Source: Achromobacter xylosoxidans A8 (GTDB taxonomy: Bacteria; Pseudomonadota; Gammaproteobacteria; Burkholderiales; Burkholderiaceae_B). Taken from it: a stretch of 64,000 nucleotides of DNA. The notes under the pieces are model-generated. The model was not told the DNA's origin, made no database searches, and saw only the letters and a program-made list of their open reading frames with translations. Positions 47,949 to 56,235 of this stretch are shown here, in pieces. The translations under genes were made by a program, and so were the position numbers. The DNA lies in contig NC_014640.1 in NCBI RefSeq assembly GCF_000165835.1, positions 2,914,001 through 2,978,000 of the forward strand, given 5' to 3'. Numbering within the stretch: the stretch's first letter is position 1; each line of letters begins with the position of its first letter.

Positions 47949-49682
47949 ATGGAAGCGAGTCTCGAATCCGGTGCGAAATCCGGCAAGGTCGGAAAGAAGA
48001 AGGCCGCGCGCGCGCCCAAGGTGAAGCGCAAGCTGCGGTTGCGCGATGCCCGCGTCGGCACCATGTTGCTGTGGGTCATGGCGTTCTTCGCCGTGTTGAT
48101 CGCGGCGGTGGGTGGTCTGGCCGCGTACTTCCTGCAGAGCAACTATGAGTCGATCCGCGAGGTCAATGCCTTGACCGAGCGTTCCAAGCAGGTCGAAGTG
48201 ATCAACAGCGACATGCTGCGCGCGCGGGTTGCCCTGATGGTTGCCGCGCGCCACCTCCAGGAATCCGGCTGGGGCAGCGGAGAGAACTCGGCCCGCGACG
48301 CCGCCGCGGCCTTGAAGGGCGCCACGGATCTGCTGACCGGCGTGCGTAGCCGCTTCGCCGATTTCCAGAAGAACATGCTGCAGGATGACACCGGCCGTCA
48401 GCTGTCGATGAATCTGGTGCGCCGCTACCGCTCGTACATCGACGACGGCGTGGACACCATGGTCGAAGCTTTGCGCAGCGAAGACTATTCCACCTTCTAT
48501 ATGGTGAACAACGAGTACGGCACGCCCCGCAGCGCCGCCTTCATCGAGGCGCTCAGCGAGTTCGGCAAGTACATCGGCGACCAACAGCAAGCCACGATCG
48601 ACGAGGCCGAAGCCAATTTCAACCTCGCCATGGTGGCAGTGGGCGTGGCCGTCGGCCTGGCGGTGCTGCTGATGATCCTGGCCCGCATCGTGTTCGGCCG
48701 CCTGGTGGTACGCCCCTTGGTGGAAGCCGGTCAGCATTTCGACAAGATTGCTGCGGGAGACCTGACCAGCCGAGTGGAGGTGCGTTCGCACAATGAGATC
48801 GGCCAGCTGTTCGCCGCACTCAAGCGCATGCAGGAAAGCTTGACCCGCACCGTGTCGGTAGTGCGCCGCGGCGTCGACGAGATTACGGTGGGTTCGCGTG
48901 AGATCTCTGCTGGTAACACCGACCTGTCCAGCCGCACGGAAGAACAGGCCGCCTCGCTGGAGGAAACTGCAGCCTCGATGGAAGAACTGGCTTCGACCGT
49001 GAAGCAGAACGCCGACAATGCGCGCCAGGCCAATCAGCTGGCGGCCAGCGCTTCGGACGTGGCCGAGCGCGGCGGTTCGGCGGTGTCGGAAGTGGTCAGC
49101 ACGATGCAAGGCATTTCGGCCAGCTCGCGCAAGATTTCCGAGATCGTGTCGGTGATCGACGGCATCGCCTTCCAGACCAACATCCTGGCGCTGAACGCCG
49201 CGGTGGAAGCGGCGCGCGCAGGCGAGCAGGGCAAGGGCTTTGCGGTGGTGGCGGGCGAAGTGCGTTCGCTGGCGCAGCGCAGCGCCCAGGCGGCCAAGGA
49301 AATCAAGGGCCTGATCGAGGACTCGGTGACCAAGGTCGGCGCGGGTTCACAGCAGGTGGAACGCGCTGGCGCGACGATGCAGGAGATCGTGGCCTCGGTG
49401 AAGCGGGTGACCGACATCATGGGCGAGATCTCGGCGGCGTCGGAAGAGCAATCCAGCGGCATCGACCAGGTGAACCGCGCGGTGTCGCAGATGGACGAGG
49501 TGACGCAGCAGAACGCGGCGCTGGTGGAAGAGGCGGCCGCAGCCGCGGGTTCGCTGCAAGAGCAGGCGCAACGCCTGGCCGAAGCAGTGGCCGTGTTCAA
49601 GATCAACGCGGGCGAAGTCATCGAAGTTCCCGCACACCAACTGTCGGGTGGCTACGCCGCGCCGACGCTGACGCAGGCGTGA
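47949..49682 (+). CDS. Methyl-accepting chemotaxis protein, receptor C
   Basis: 577 residues from ATG 47949 (GGGGA upstream); the open frame extends left without support. Unusual long basic cytoplasmic start of about 35 residues ([19 protein letters not shown]) before TM1 (about 40-62). Helical periplasmic domain, TM2 (about 225-250, [20 protein letters not shown]), HAMP, then the shared signalling module. It lacks the DWESF tail and ends soon after the module (APTLTQA). A strong hairpin follows. Ligand unknown. Confidence 0.95.
   Translation: MEASLESGAKSGKVGKKKAARAPKVKRKLRLRDARVGTMLLWVMAFFAVLIAAVGGLAAYFLQSNYESIREVNALTERSKQVEVINSDMLRARVALMVAARHLQESGWGSGENSARDAAAALKGATDLLTGVRSRFADFQKNMLQDDTGRQLSMNLVRRYRSYIDDGVDTMVEALRSEDYSTFYMVNNEYGTPRSAAFIEALSEFGKYIGDQQQATIDEAEANFNLAMVAVGVAVGLAVLLMILARIVFGRLVVRPLVEAGQHFDKIAAGDLTSRVEVRSHNEIGQLFAALKRMQESLTRTVSVVRRGVDEITVGSREISAGNTDLSSRTEEQAASLEETAASMEELASTVKQNADNARQANQLAASASDVAERGGSAVSEVVSTMQGISASSRKISEIVSVIDGIAFQTNILALNAAVEAARAGEQGKGFAVVAGEVRSLAQRSAQAAKEIKGLIEDSVTKVGAGSQQVERAGATMQEIVASVKRVTDIMGEISAASEEQSSGIDQVNRAVSQMDEVTQQNAALVEEAAAAAGSLQEQAQRLAEAVAVFKINAGEVIEVPAHQLSGGYAAPTLTQA
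48822..49625 (+). repeat. 804-bp receptor signalling-module repeat, copy 4
   Basis: Fourth collinear copy. Its closest match appears to be copy 1 and copy 2 (shared [15 protein letters not shown] versus [10 protein letters not shown] in copy 3). Confidence 0.9.
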
Positions 49683-49708
49683 CGCCAGCCTTTTGACGTC
49701 TGCAACAG

Positions 49709-49740
49709 GACCGCGGCCGCGCATCAGCGCGGCCGCGGTC
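49709..49740 (+). terminator. Very strong hairpin after receptor C
   Basis: Perfect 14-bp stem GACCGCGGCCGCGC with loop ATCA and exact complement. 26 bases after the stop. Followed by CATGTGCTTTACG, so T-poor; the stem alone is exceptionally stable. Confidence 0.7.
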
Positions 49741-49782
49741 CATGTGCTTTACGCCTTGGCGCGCGCAGAACTCGTGCGCACG

Positions 49783-49809
49783 TTAAGTTTTCGAAAATTT
49801 GGCCGTTAA
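49783..49809 (+). promoter_or_regulatory. Sigma-28 promoter of the aer-like gene
   Basis: TTAAGTTT-N11-GCCGTTAA, the best match to the full sigma-28 consensus (TAAAGTTT-N11-GCCGATAA) in the window. 165 bases before the start codon, so the leader is long. Confidence 0.85.
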
Positions 49810-49974
49810 CAACAATAACGCCTGAAAAGGGCGGTGAACAGTGTTCGAAAATCGGGGCCGTGCCGGCCCGAATTTGACGAAGCTGGCGGGGGAACACGTC
49901 TATGCGGGGCGTCAGATCCGGTTTGCTCGCCGATATTCATTCGCTGCCCGACATGATGTACCCGGAGGCAAGCT

Positions 49975-51570
49975 GTGCGCGTCAACCTACCCGTCCACAA
50001 TGTAGAAACCAAGCTGCGCGAGGATCAGTACTTGATCTCGCGCACGGATACGAAGGGCCGGATCGTCTATGCGAATCCGGCCTTTGTCGAAGTCAGCGGC
50101 TTCTCTCGAGAAGAGCTCATCGGCAAGCCGCACAACATCGTGCGCCATCCCGACATGCCGCCCGAAGCCTACGAAGATTTGTGGGAGACGCTGCAAGCGG
50201 GTGAATCGTGGCTGGGGCTGGTGAAGAACCGGCGCAAGGACGGCGGCTACTACTGGGTGCTGGCCAACGCGACGCCCATCGTCGAGAACGGCGAGGTCGT
50301 GGCGTACTCCTCGGTGCGGGTACGGCCGTCCGAGGAGCAGGTCGAAATGGCCGAGGACCTGTACGCCCGTATCCGTGAGGGTACGGCCCGGGGCGTGCGC
50401 ATCCTGCGCGGGCGTCCGGTGCGCGCCGGTTGGCGCCGTGGCCTGGACGTGCTGACGTTCGCTTTCCGCAGCAATGTCCGTAGCCGCATGCTGCGCCATG
50501 CGCTGCTGTCTTCAGCCATCGTCGCCGGCGCAGGCTTTTATGGCCTGCGGACCAACTGGGCGGAACTGAGCACTTGGGGCGCAAGCGTCGGCTGCGCGGC
50601 CATCGCACTGGGCGTCATCGCCATCTTCGGCATGGGCTGGCGCTTGTCCCGGTCGCTGCTGGACCCCATGGTGGATGCCGCCAATATGGCGCGCCAGGTC
50701 GCAGCCGGCAACCTGACCACGCAGATCGTGGCGGATTCCGATGACGAGATCGGGAGCTTGAAGTTCTCGCTCGAAGTGATGCGCAAAAGCCTGATCGGGA
50801 TTGCTCAGGACGTGTACCGCGGCATCGAAGGCACGACCCATGCCGCGGCGCATATCGCGCGCGGCAACCAGGAGCTGGCGGGCCGCACCGAAGGCCAGGC
50901 GGCGTCCTTGCAGCAGACTGCCGCCAGCATGGAACAGCTGACCTCCACGGTGCGGCAGAACGCCGACAATGCGCGCCAGGCCAACCAGCTTGCGGCCAGC
51001 AGCATGGAAGTGGCGCGCAAGGGCGGTGTGGCGGTGGGGCAGGTGGTGAACACCATGCACGGTATTTCGGACAGCTCGCGCAAGATCGCCGACATCGTCA
51101 GCATCATCGAGGGCATTGCCTTCCAGACCAATATCCTGGCTCTGAACGCGGCGGTCGAGGCGGCCCGCGCCGGGGAGTCCGGCAAGGGCTTCGCCGTGGT
51201 GGCGGGCGAGGTCCGCAGCCTGGCGCAGAAGAGCGCCCAGGCCGCCAAGGAGGTCAAGGGCCTGATCGAGGACTCGGTGGAGCGCGTGACCGAAGGCTCC
51301 CAGCAGGCCGAACAGGCGGGCGCGACGATGCAGGATATCGTAGCCGCCGTGCACCGCGTCACCGACATCATCGGCGAGATTTCCCAGGCGTCGCAGGAGC
51401 AGTCCAGCGGCATCGAACAGGTGGATACGGCGGTGTCGCAGATGGATGTGATGACGGTGCAGAACACCGCGCTGGTCCAGGACCTGGGCGGTGCCGTCAT
51501 GCAGCTGGGCAGCCAGTCCGGCGCATTGCGCGAGACGATCCGCGTGTTCCGTCTTACAGGCCAGCAGTAA
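49975..51570 (+). CDS. aer: Aer-like PAS-domain aerotaxis/energy-taxis receptor
   Basis: 531 residues from GTG 49975 with GGAGG seven bases upstream. N-terminal PAS domain (about 20-115: GRIVYANPAFVEVSGFSREE, NIVRHPDMPPEAYEDLWETL and GYYWVLANATP) of the FAD-binding Aer type; a hydrophobic stretch of two short membrane segments at about 178-225; HAMP-like region; signalling domain with [20 protein letters not shown]. No periplasmic ligand domain. Its signalling module is diverged from the other four-copy block. In relatives Aer senses redox/electron-transport state through FAD. Convergent with fliR. Confidence 0.92.
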   Translation: MRVNLPVHNVETKLREDQYLISRTDTKGRIVYANPAFVEVSGFSREELIGKPHNIVRHPDMPPEAYEDLWETLQAGESWLGLVKNRRKDGGYYWVLANATPIVENGEVVAYSSVRVRPSEEQVEMAEDLYARIREGTARGVRILRGRPVRAGWRRGLDVLTFAFRSNVRSRMLRHALLSSAIVAGAGFYGLRTNWAELSTWGASVGCAAIALGVIAIFGMGWRLSRSLLDPMVDAANMARQVAAGNLTTQIVADSDDEIGSLKFSLEVMRKSLIGIAQDVYRGIEGTTHAAAHIARGNQELAGRTEGQAASLQQTAASMEQLTSTVRQNADNARQANQLAASSMEVARKGGVAVGQVVNTMHGISDSSRKIADIVSIIEGIAFQTNILALNAAVEAARAGESGKGFAVVAGEVRSLAQKSAQAAKEVKGLIEDSVERVTEGSQQAEQAGATMQDIVAAVHRVTDIIGEISQASQEQSSGIEQVDTAVSQMDVMTVQNTALVQDLGGAVMQLGSQSGALRETIRVFRLTGQQ

Positions 51571-51578
51571 GGAGGCGG

Positions 51579-51597
51579 GGCGGTGCCATGCACCGCC
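51579..51597. terminator. Hairpin between convergent aer and fliR
   Basis: Perfect 8-bp stem GGCGGTGC-cat-GCACCGCC, extendable by an outer GAGGCGG/CCGCCTC alternative. Lies in the 60-base gap between two converging genes; no T-run. Confidence 0.55.
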
Positions 51598-51630
51598 TCG
51601 GCGTCCGGCGTCGGGCGTCAGCCGGGGCCT

Positions 51631-52419
51631 CTATTTACCCGCCAGCGCGTCGGCGACCCGGCTCATTGCGGTGAAGCCGGATTCGAACAGCGATTCCAGG
51701 AAAGGCCCCGCGTGAGGTAGCACGACAGTCAGAATCGTCACACCGATGATGAGCGTCACTGGAAAGCCGATCGAGAAAACGGACAGCTGTTGCGCCGCGC
51801 GATTCAGGATGCCCATGGCCAGGTTGATGGTCAGCAGCGCGCAGATCAGCGGCAACGCCAGCAGCAGGCCGGATATGAAGATGGTCTTGCCCCATTCCAC
51901 CACGACGCCAAAGCCGTTCTGGTGTAGCTGAATCATGGCGACAGGCAAGGTATCGAAGGACCGTACCAGCGCGGCCAGGACCAGCAGATGGCCGTCCAGC
52001 GCCAGGAATGTCAGCATCGCAATGATGTTGAACAGGCGCGACAGCACCGCGGTATTGGCGCCGGAGCTCGGATCGAAGAAGGAAGCGAACGACAGGCCCA
52101 TCTGCAGGCCCACGAACTCGCCGGCGGTCTGCACGGCGGCGAACACCAGGCGCATCGTGAAGCCCAGTGCAATGCCGATCAACACTTGCTGCATGACCAT
52201 CCACAGTCCCGTAAACGAACCGGGCGCAATAGGAGGCACCGGATCCAGCGCGGGGCTGATCGCGACGGCCAGGACGAACGACAGCCCGATCTTGACCTTG
52301 ATGGGAATCAGCGATTCGGAGAACAGCGGCGCGGTGCCCACGAGCGCCAGGATGCGCACGAACGGCCAGAGGAACTGGCCGATCCAGCCGTTGAGCTGCT
52401 CGAGCGTGAAGGCGATCAT
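51631..52419 (-). CDS. fliR: Flagellar export gate protein FliR
   Basis: Membrane component of the FliPQR export channel. 262 residues, about six membrane segments; FVGLQMGLSFASFFDPSSGA at about 98-117 and AMLTFLALDGHLLVLAALV are FliR hallmarks. Last gene of the leftward fliF-fliR cluster. 34 bases after fliQ. Confidence 0.96.
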   Translation of the reverse strand: MIAFTLEQLNGWIGQFLWPFVRILALVGTAPLFSESLIPIKVKIGLSFVLAVAISPALDPVPPIAPGSFTGLWMVMQQVLIGIALGFTMRLVFAAVQTAGEFVGLQMGLSFASFFDPSSGANTAVLSRLFNIIAMLTFLALDGHLLVLAALVRSFDTLPVAMIQLHQNGFGVVVEWGKTIFISGLLLALPLICALLTINLAMGILNRAAQQLSVFSIGFPVTLIIGVTILTVVLPHAGPFLESLFESGFTAMSRVADALAGK

Positions 52420-52453
52420 GGAGGGAGGCCCGGCGTCCGGCGGCGGTAGCCGC

Positions 52454-52723
52454 TCAGGAAACCAGCATGGGGATCTGGCCGATCAACTGCCGGATGTAGT
52501 CGACCATGACGCCTATGAGCCAGGGGCCGAGCAGCACCAGCACGCCGCACATGGCCAGCAGCTTCGGAATGAAGGACAGCGTCATTTCGTTGATCTGCGT
52601 GGCGGCCTGGAAGATGCTGATGACCAGACCCACCACCAGCGTCACGAGCAGCAGCGGTCCGGCCATCGCCAGGACGATCTTCATCGCCTGGTAGGTCATG
52701 GTCATGACGGTTTCTGCGGTCAT
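52454..52723 (-). CDS. fliQ: Flagellar export gate protein FliQ
   Basis: Small two-helix membrane component of the FliPQR channel. 89 residues, exactly the usual length. AMKIVLAMAGPLLLVTLVVG then LVISIFQAATQINEMTLSFI then PKLLAM is the family signature. 17 bases after fliP with GGAGG ribosome site. Confidence 0.96.
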   Translation of the reverse strand: MTAETVMTMTYQAMKIVLAMAGPLLLVTLVVGLVISIFQAATQINEMTLSFIPKLLAMCGVLVLLGPWLIGVMVDYIRQLIGQIPMLVS

Positions 52724-52740
52724 GGCGATTCTCCTCCAGG

Positions 52741-53532
52741 TTATTGATAGAAGCTCTGGGCCAGCGAACCCATGAGCAGGTTCCAGCCGTCGGCCAGCAC
52801 GAAGAGCATCAGCTTGAAGGGCAGCGCCACCGTCACCGGCGGCACCATCATCATGCCCAGCGCCATCAGCACGCTGGCGACGACCAGGTCGATGATGAGA
52901 AAGGGGATGAAGATGGTGAAGCCGATCTGAAACGCGGTCTTGAGTTCACTGGTGATGAAGGCCGGCACCAGGATGCGCAGGGGCACCTGCGAGGGGTCTT
53001 CCAGGGCAGGCTGCTTCGCCAGGTTGGCGAACAGCGACAGATCGTTTTCGCGTGTCTGGTGCAGCATGAAGGTGCGCAGCGGACCGGCCGCGCGTTCCAC
53101 GGCGGCTTCGAACTGGATCGATCCCTCGGATAGCGGCTTATAGGCGTCGGTGTAGATCTTGTCGAACACCGGCGACATCGTATAGAAGGTCAGGAACAGC
53201 GCGAGGCCGATCAGCACGTGGTTGGGCGGCGACATGGCCGTGCCCATGGCGCTGCGCAGCAGGCCCAGCACGATGATGATGCGGGTGAATCCCGTCATCA
53301 TCAGCAGCGCGGCGGGCAGGAACGACAGCGACGTCATCAGCAGCAGGGTCTGCATGCTGAGCGAATAGGTTTCGGACCCGTTAGGCCCCGGCGTGGCGGT
53401 CAACGCAGGCAAGGTGGCCTGCGCGACGACCCCTGCGGGAAACAGGGCCAGGCCCAGCAGGGCCGCGGCGCCGAGCAGGTGCAGCGCGCCTGGCCGGGCG
53501 CGGGCGGGTGTCGTGCTAGTGGGCAAACTCAT
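52741..53532 (-). CDS. fliP: Flagellar export gate protein FliP
   Basis: Core of the export channel. 263 residues with a cleavable signal peptide (about 1-39), then four membrane segments. [40 protein letters not shown] and [20 protein letters not shown] are near-invariant FliP motifs. 27 bases after fliO. Confidence 0.97.
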   Translation of the reverse strand: MSLPTSTTPARARPGALHLLGAAALLGLALFPAGVVAQATLPALTATPGPNGSETYSLSMQTLLLMTSLSFLPAALLMMTGFTRIIIVLGLLRSAMGTAMSPPNHVLIGLALFLTFYTMSPVFDKIYTDAYKPLSEGSIQFEAAVERAAGPLRTFMLHQTRENDLSLFANLAKQPALEDPSQVPLRILVPAFITSELKTAFQIGFTIFIPFLIIDLVVASVLMALGMMMVPPVTVALPFKLMLFVLADGWNLLMGSLAQSFYQ

Positions 53533-53559
53533 GGGTATCGCTTGGAGGGCGCGGCAGCG

Positions 53560-53883
53560 CTAGCGGCGCTTGAGCGCCTGGCCCAGCTTGGCTGCGAAGG
53601 CGGCGGCGGGCAAGGTCGAAGCCTCCGGCAATTGGCCGGCGGGCAGGGTGTGCAGGGTGTTGAGCTGGTTCGGGCCGACGCCCACCACCAGCCAGGTGTT
53701 CTCGACTTCCACCACCACGATGCTCTGGCGCGGACCGACCGGCAGGCTGGCTACCTGCCGCAGCAGATTGCCGCCGCCGCGCGGGGTCAGCCCCGCGCGG
53801 CGCGCCAGCCAGGCCGAAACCAGGATGGCGGCCACCACCAGGATGAGGCCGATGATGACGCGCAGGAGGGCGGAGTCGTCCAT
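53560..53883 (-). CDS. fliO: Flagellar biosynthesis protein FliO
   Basis: Scaffold for FliP assembly. 107 residues: one N-terminal membrane segment (LRVIIGLILVVAAILVSAWL, about 7-26), then a small cytoplasmic domain with VASLPVGPRQSIVVVEVENT then WLVVGVGPNQLNTLHTL, the FliO pattern. 10 bases after fliN. Confidence 0.93.
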   Translation of the reverse strand: MDDSALLRVIIGLILVVAAILVSAWLARRAGLTPRGGGNLLRQVASLPVGPRQSIVVVEVENTWLVVGVGPNQLNTLHTLPAGQLPEASTLPAAAFAAKLGQALKRR

Positions 53884-53893
53884 GACGCCAGGA

Positions 53894-54433
53894 TCAGCGG
53901 CGGTTGTTCAAGCGGTTGATCCGCTCGGACGGCGTGATGATGTCGGTCAGGCGGATGCCGTACTTGTCTTCCACGACCACGACTTCGCCCTGGGCGATCA
54001 GGTAGCCGTTGACGAAGATGTCCATCGGCTCGCCGGCCAGGCCGTCCAGCTCGACCACGGAGCCCTGGCCCAGTTGGAGCAGGTTCTTGATGGTCAGGCG
54101 GGTGCGCCCCAGCTCGACCGTCAGCTGGACGGGCACGTCCATGATCAGGTCGATGTCGGCGCCGGCGCCGCTAGCGGCGCCAGCCAGCGGCTTGAACACG
54201 GATTGCGCCGCCGATTGCGCGGCGGGTGCGGCCGGAGCGGGAGTCGGCGCGGCAGCGGGCGGGGCAGCGGGCGCTGCCGTGGCGGTCTGCTCGGCCATCG
54301 CGGCGGCCCAGTCGTCCTGGGGCTTCAGGCCGTCGGCTTGGGTAGGAGGATTGGCGCGGGATTGTTCGGCGAGCGCGTCGGCCCAGTCGTCGGCCGGGGA
54401 CGAGCCGGTACCGGGCTCGTTCTTGTCAGTCAT
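53894..54433 (-). CDS. fliN: Flagellar motor switch protein FliN
   Basis: C-ring subunit of the switch and export docking site. 179 residues from ATG 54433. C-terminal SpoA domain (about 97-179: IDLIMDVPVQLTVELGRTRL, LDGLAGEPMDIFVNGYLIAQ, YGIRLTDIITPSERINRL) is close to E. coli. The N-terminal part is longer (about 95 versus 50 residues), Ala/Pro-rich, and contains two copies of DDWA(D/A)A(L/M)AEQ where E. coli has one similar DLWAEALSEQ. Start overlaps the fliM end by 8 bases. Confidence 0.96.
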   Translation of the reverse strand: MTDKNEPGTGSSPADDWADALAEQSRANPPTQADGLKPQDDWAAAMAEQTATAAPAAPPAAAPTPAPAAPAAQSAAQSVFKPLAGAASGAGADIDLIMDVPVQLTVELGRTRLTIKNLLQLGQGSVVELDGLAGEPMDIFVNGYLIAQGEVVVVEDKYGIRLTDIITPSERINRLNNRR

Positions 54434-55433
54434 GGTCAGAGGCCTCGTTGGATTCTGTATCGTGGGTAAACATGTTCTGTACGCGCAGGGCGTACTGGCC
54501 GTTGAAGACGCCATAGCCGCATTCCATCAGCGGCACGCCGTCGACGCTGGCGACTATGGTTTCGGGCACGGTCACGGGCAGGACGTCGCCTACCTTCAGG
54601 CGCATCAGTTCGCGGATCGACGAGGGGATGCGGGCAAACTCCGCCACCACGTCGATATCGGCGCTGCGCACCTGGCGCGACAATTGCTGCGCCCAGCGCT
54701 GGTCCACTTCCTCGAGCGTGGTTTCCTGCAGCGGGCGCGTCAGCAGATCGCGCACCGGCTCGATCATGGAGTAGGGCAGGCAGATGTTCAGGTCGCCGCC
54801 GGTCGCGCCGAATTCGATGTGGAAGGAGGTGACGACCACCACTTCATTGTTGCCGGTGATGCTGGCGAACTTGGTGTGCATCTCCGAGCGCACGTACTCG
54901 AATTCGATCGGGTAGACGGGGTCCCAGGACTTGCCGTAGCTTTCCAGGGTCAGGTTGAGCAGGCGCCGGATGATGCGCTGTTCGGTCGTGGTGAAGTCGC
55001 GGCCTTCGACACGCGTGTGGTAGCGGCCATCGCCGCCGAACAGGCTGTCGATGACCAGGAACACCAGGTTCGGGTCATAGGTGAAGAGCGCCGTGCCGCG
55101 CAGGGGTTTCATCTGAATCATGTTCAGATTGCTCGGCACCGGCAGGTTGCGCTCGAAGTCCGCGTATTTCTGGATCTTGATCGAACCCACCGTGATATCG
55201 GCGCTGCGACGCATGAAGTTCAGCAGCACGTGGCGCATCTGGCGAGCGAAGCGCTCGTTGATGAGCTCCAGCGTCTGCATGCGGCGCCGCACGACGCGCT
55301 CGGGCGAACTCAGGTCGTAGGCGCGGGCGCCGGCGCTCTGGTCCGTGGCGGTTGTTTTGCTGTCGCTTTCGCCGGTGACGCCCGCCAATAGCGCATCAAC
55401 CTCGTCCTGCGAAAGAAATGCCTCGTAGGCCAT
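54426..55433 (-). CDS. fliM: Flagellar motor switch protein FliM
   Basis: C-ring subunit that receives CheY-P. 335 residues. N-terminal CheY-binding peptide LSQDEVDALLAGV (residues 7-19), middle CheC-like domain (PLRGTALFTYDPNLVFLVID, GGDGRYHTRVEGRDFTTTEQ), C-terminal SpoA domain (IPSSIRELMRLKVGDVLPV). Overlaps fliN by 8 bases, so the pair is coupled. Two bases after fliL. Confidence 0.97.
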   Translation of the reverse strand: MAYEAFLSQDEVDALLAGVTGESDSKTTATDQSAGARAYDLSSPERVVRRRMQTLELINERFARQMRHVLLNFMRRSADITVGSIKIQKYADFERNLPVPSNLNMIQMKPLRGTALFTYDPNLVFLVIDSLFGGDGRYHTRVEGRDFTTTEQRIIRRLLNLTLESYGKSWDPVYPIEFEYVRSEMHTKFASITGNNEVVVVTSFHIEFGATGGDLNICLPYSMIEPVRDLLTRPLQETTLEEVDQRWAQQLSRQVRSADIDVVAEFARIPSSIRELMRLKVGDVLPVTVPETIVASVDGVPLMECGYGVFNGQYALRVQNMFTHDTESNEASDHD

Positions 55434-55435
55434 GC

Positions 55436-56062
55436 TTATTGCACCACGAACGCCGTGTACAGCACGTCGGTGACGTACTGGCCGTCCGGCAGGGGCGAGA
55501 AGGGGCGATTGACGGCCTGCTTGATGGCGTTGGCCATGTCGGTCTTGCCTTGCTGCGTCTGCACGCCGGTGGGCGATTGCGACGACAGCACCATCAGGAT
55601 GCGGCTGCGCACTTCAGGCATGTACTTTTCGAGACGCGTGCGGGTCTGCTCGTCGCTCACGCGCAGAGTCAGGCCCACGTGCATGATGCGTTCCGTGTCC
55701 GGGTTTTGCAGCGTGACGGTGAAAGGCTCGATCGGCACGAAGATCGGAGCGGGCACGGCGATCGGGCTGGCCGGCGGCGCGACGAAGGTCGTCGGGGTGC
55801 CCTGCGGGCCTTGAGCGGGTTGGCCCGGTTGGCCGGGTTGGCCAGGTTCGCCGGCTGGCACCTGGCCGACGCCGAGTTGCACGTTTGCGCTGCTTTGCGG
55901 CTGCATGCGCTGGGTGATGAACCAGGTTGCGCCGGCGCTGGCCGCGGCCACGATGAGCAGCACCAGAATCGCCAGCAGGGGGCGAAGAATACGGCCCATG
56001 CCGCCAGAGCGGGAAGAAGGCGCGCCGCGCGCAGGCATGGGTGAAGGTTTGGAAGTCGCCAT
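55436..56062 (-). CDS. fliL: Flagellar basal body-associated protein FliL
   Basis: Single-span inner-membrane protein that supports the stators. 208 residues, longer than E. coli (154). Membrane segment about 25-48 (ILRPLLAILVLLIVAAASAG), then a periplasmic linker with repeated GQP triplets (GEPGQPGQPGQPAQGPQ, about 71-90), then the FliL domain (FVPIEPFTVTLQNPDTERIM, LEKYMPEVRSRILMVLSSQS). Separated from fliK by 173 bases which may hold a promoter, as fliL has in enteric bacteria. Confidence 0.94.
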   Translation of the reverse strand: MATSKPSPMPARGAPSSRSGGMGRILRPLLAILVLLIVAAASAGATWFITQRMQPQSSANVQLGVGQVPAGEPGQPGQPGQPAQGPQGTPTTFVAPPASPIAVPAPIFVPIEPFTVTLQNPDTERIMHVGLTLRVSDEQTRTRLEKYMPEVRSRILMVLSSQSPTGVQTQQGKTDMANAIKQAVNRPFSPLPDGQYVTDVLYTAFVVQ

Positions 56063-56235
56063 CTCGGTGTCGATGCGTGTTTTGCCGCTGATGAAAACGG
56101 GTTCTTAGTGGATGAAAGCATTCTGCCCCAAATGCCGCCTCGGCTTGGAGGCGAAAAACAGGGCGAAAGCCGCGTATCTCAAGCTATTGCTGCGCCGCCC
56201 GCAGCCATGGCCGCGAGCGGTGGTGCGCTTGTTTG
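56063..56235 (-). promoter_or_regulatory. Possible promoter region of fliLMNOPQR
   Basis: 173-base gap between fliK and fliL. On the minus strand CAGAAT (56120-56125 on the plus coordinate) could be a -10, with TTTTTCGCC about 30 bases upstream, loosely like the TTGGC-N23-(-10) layout at flgB and flhB. Weak. Confidence 0.3.
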
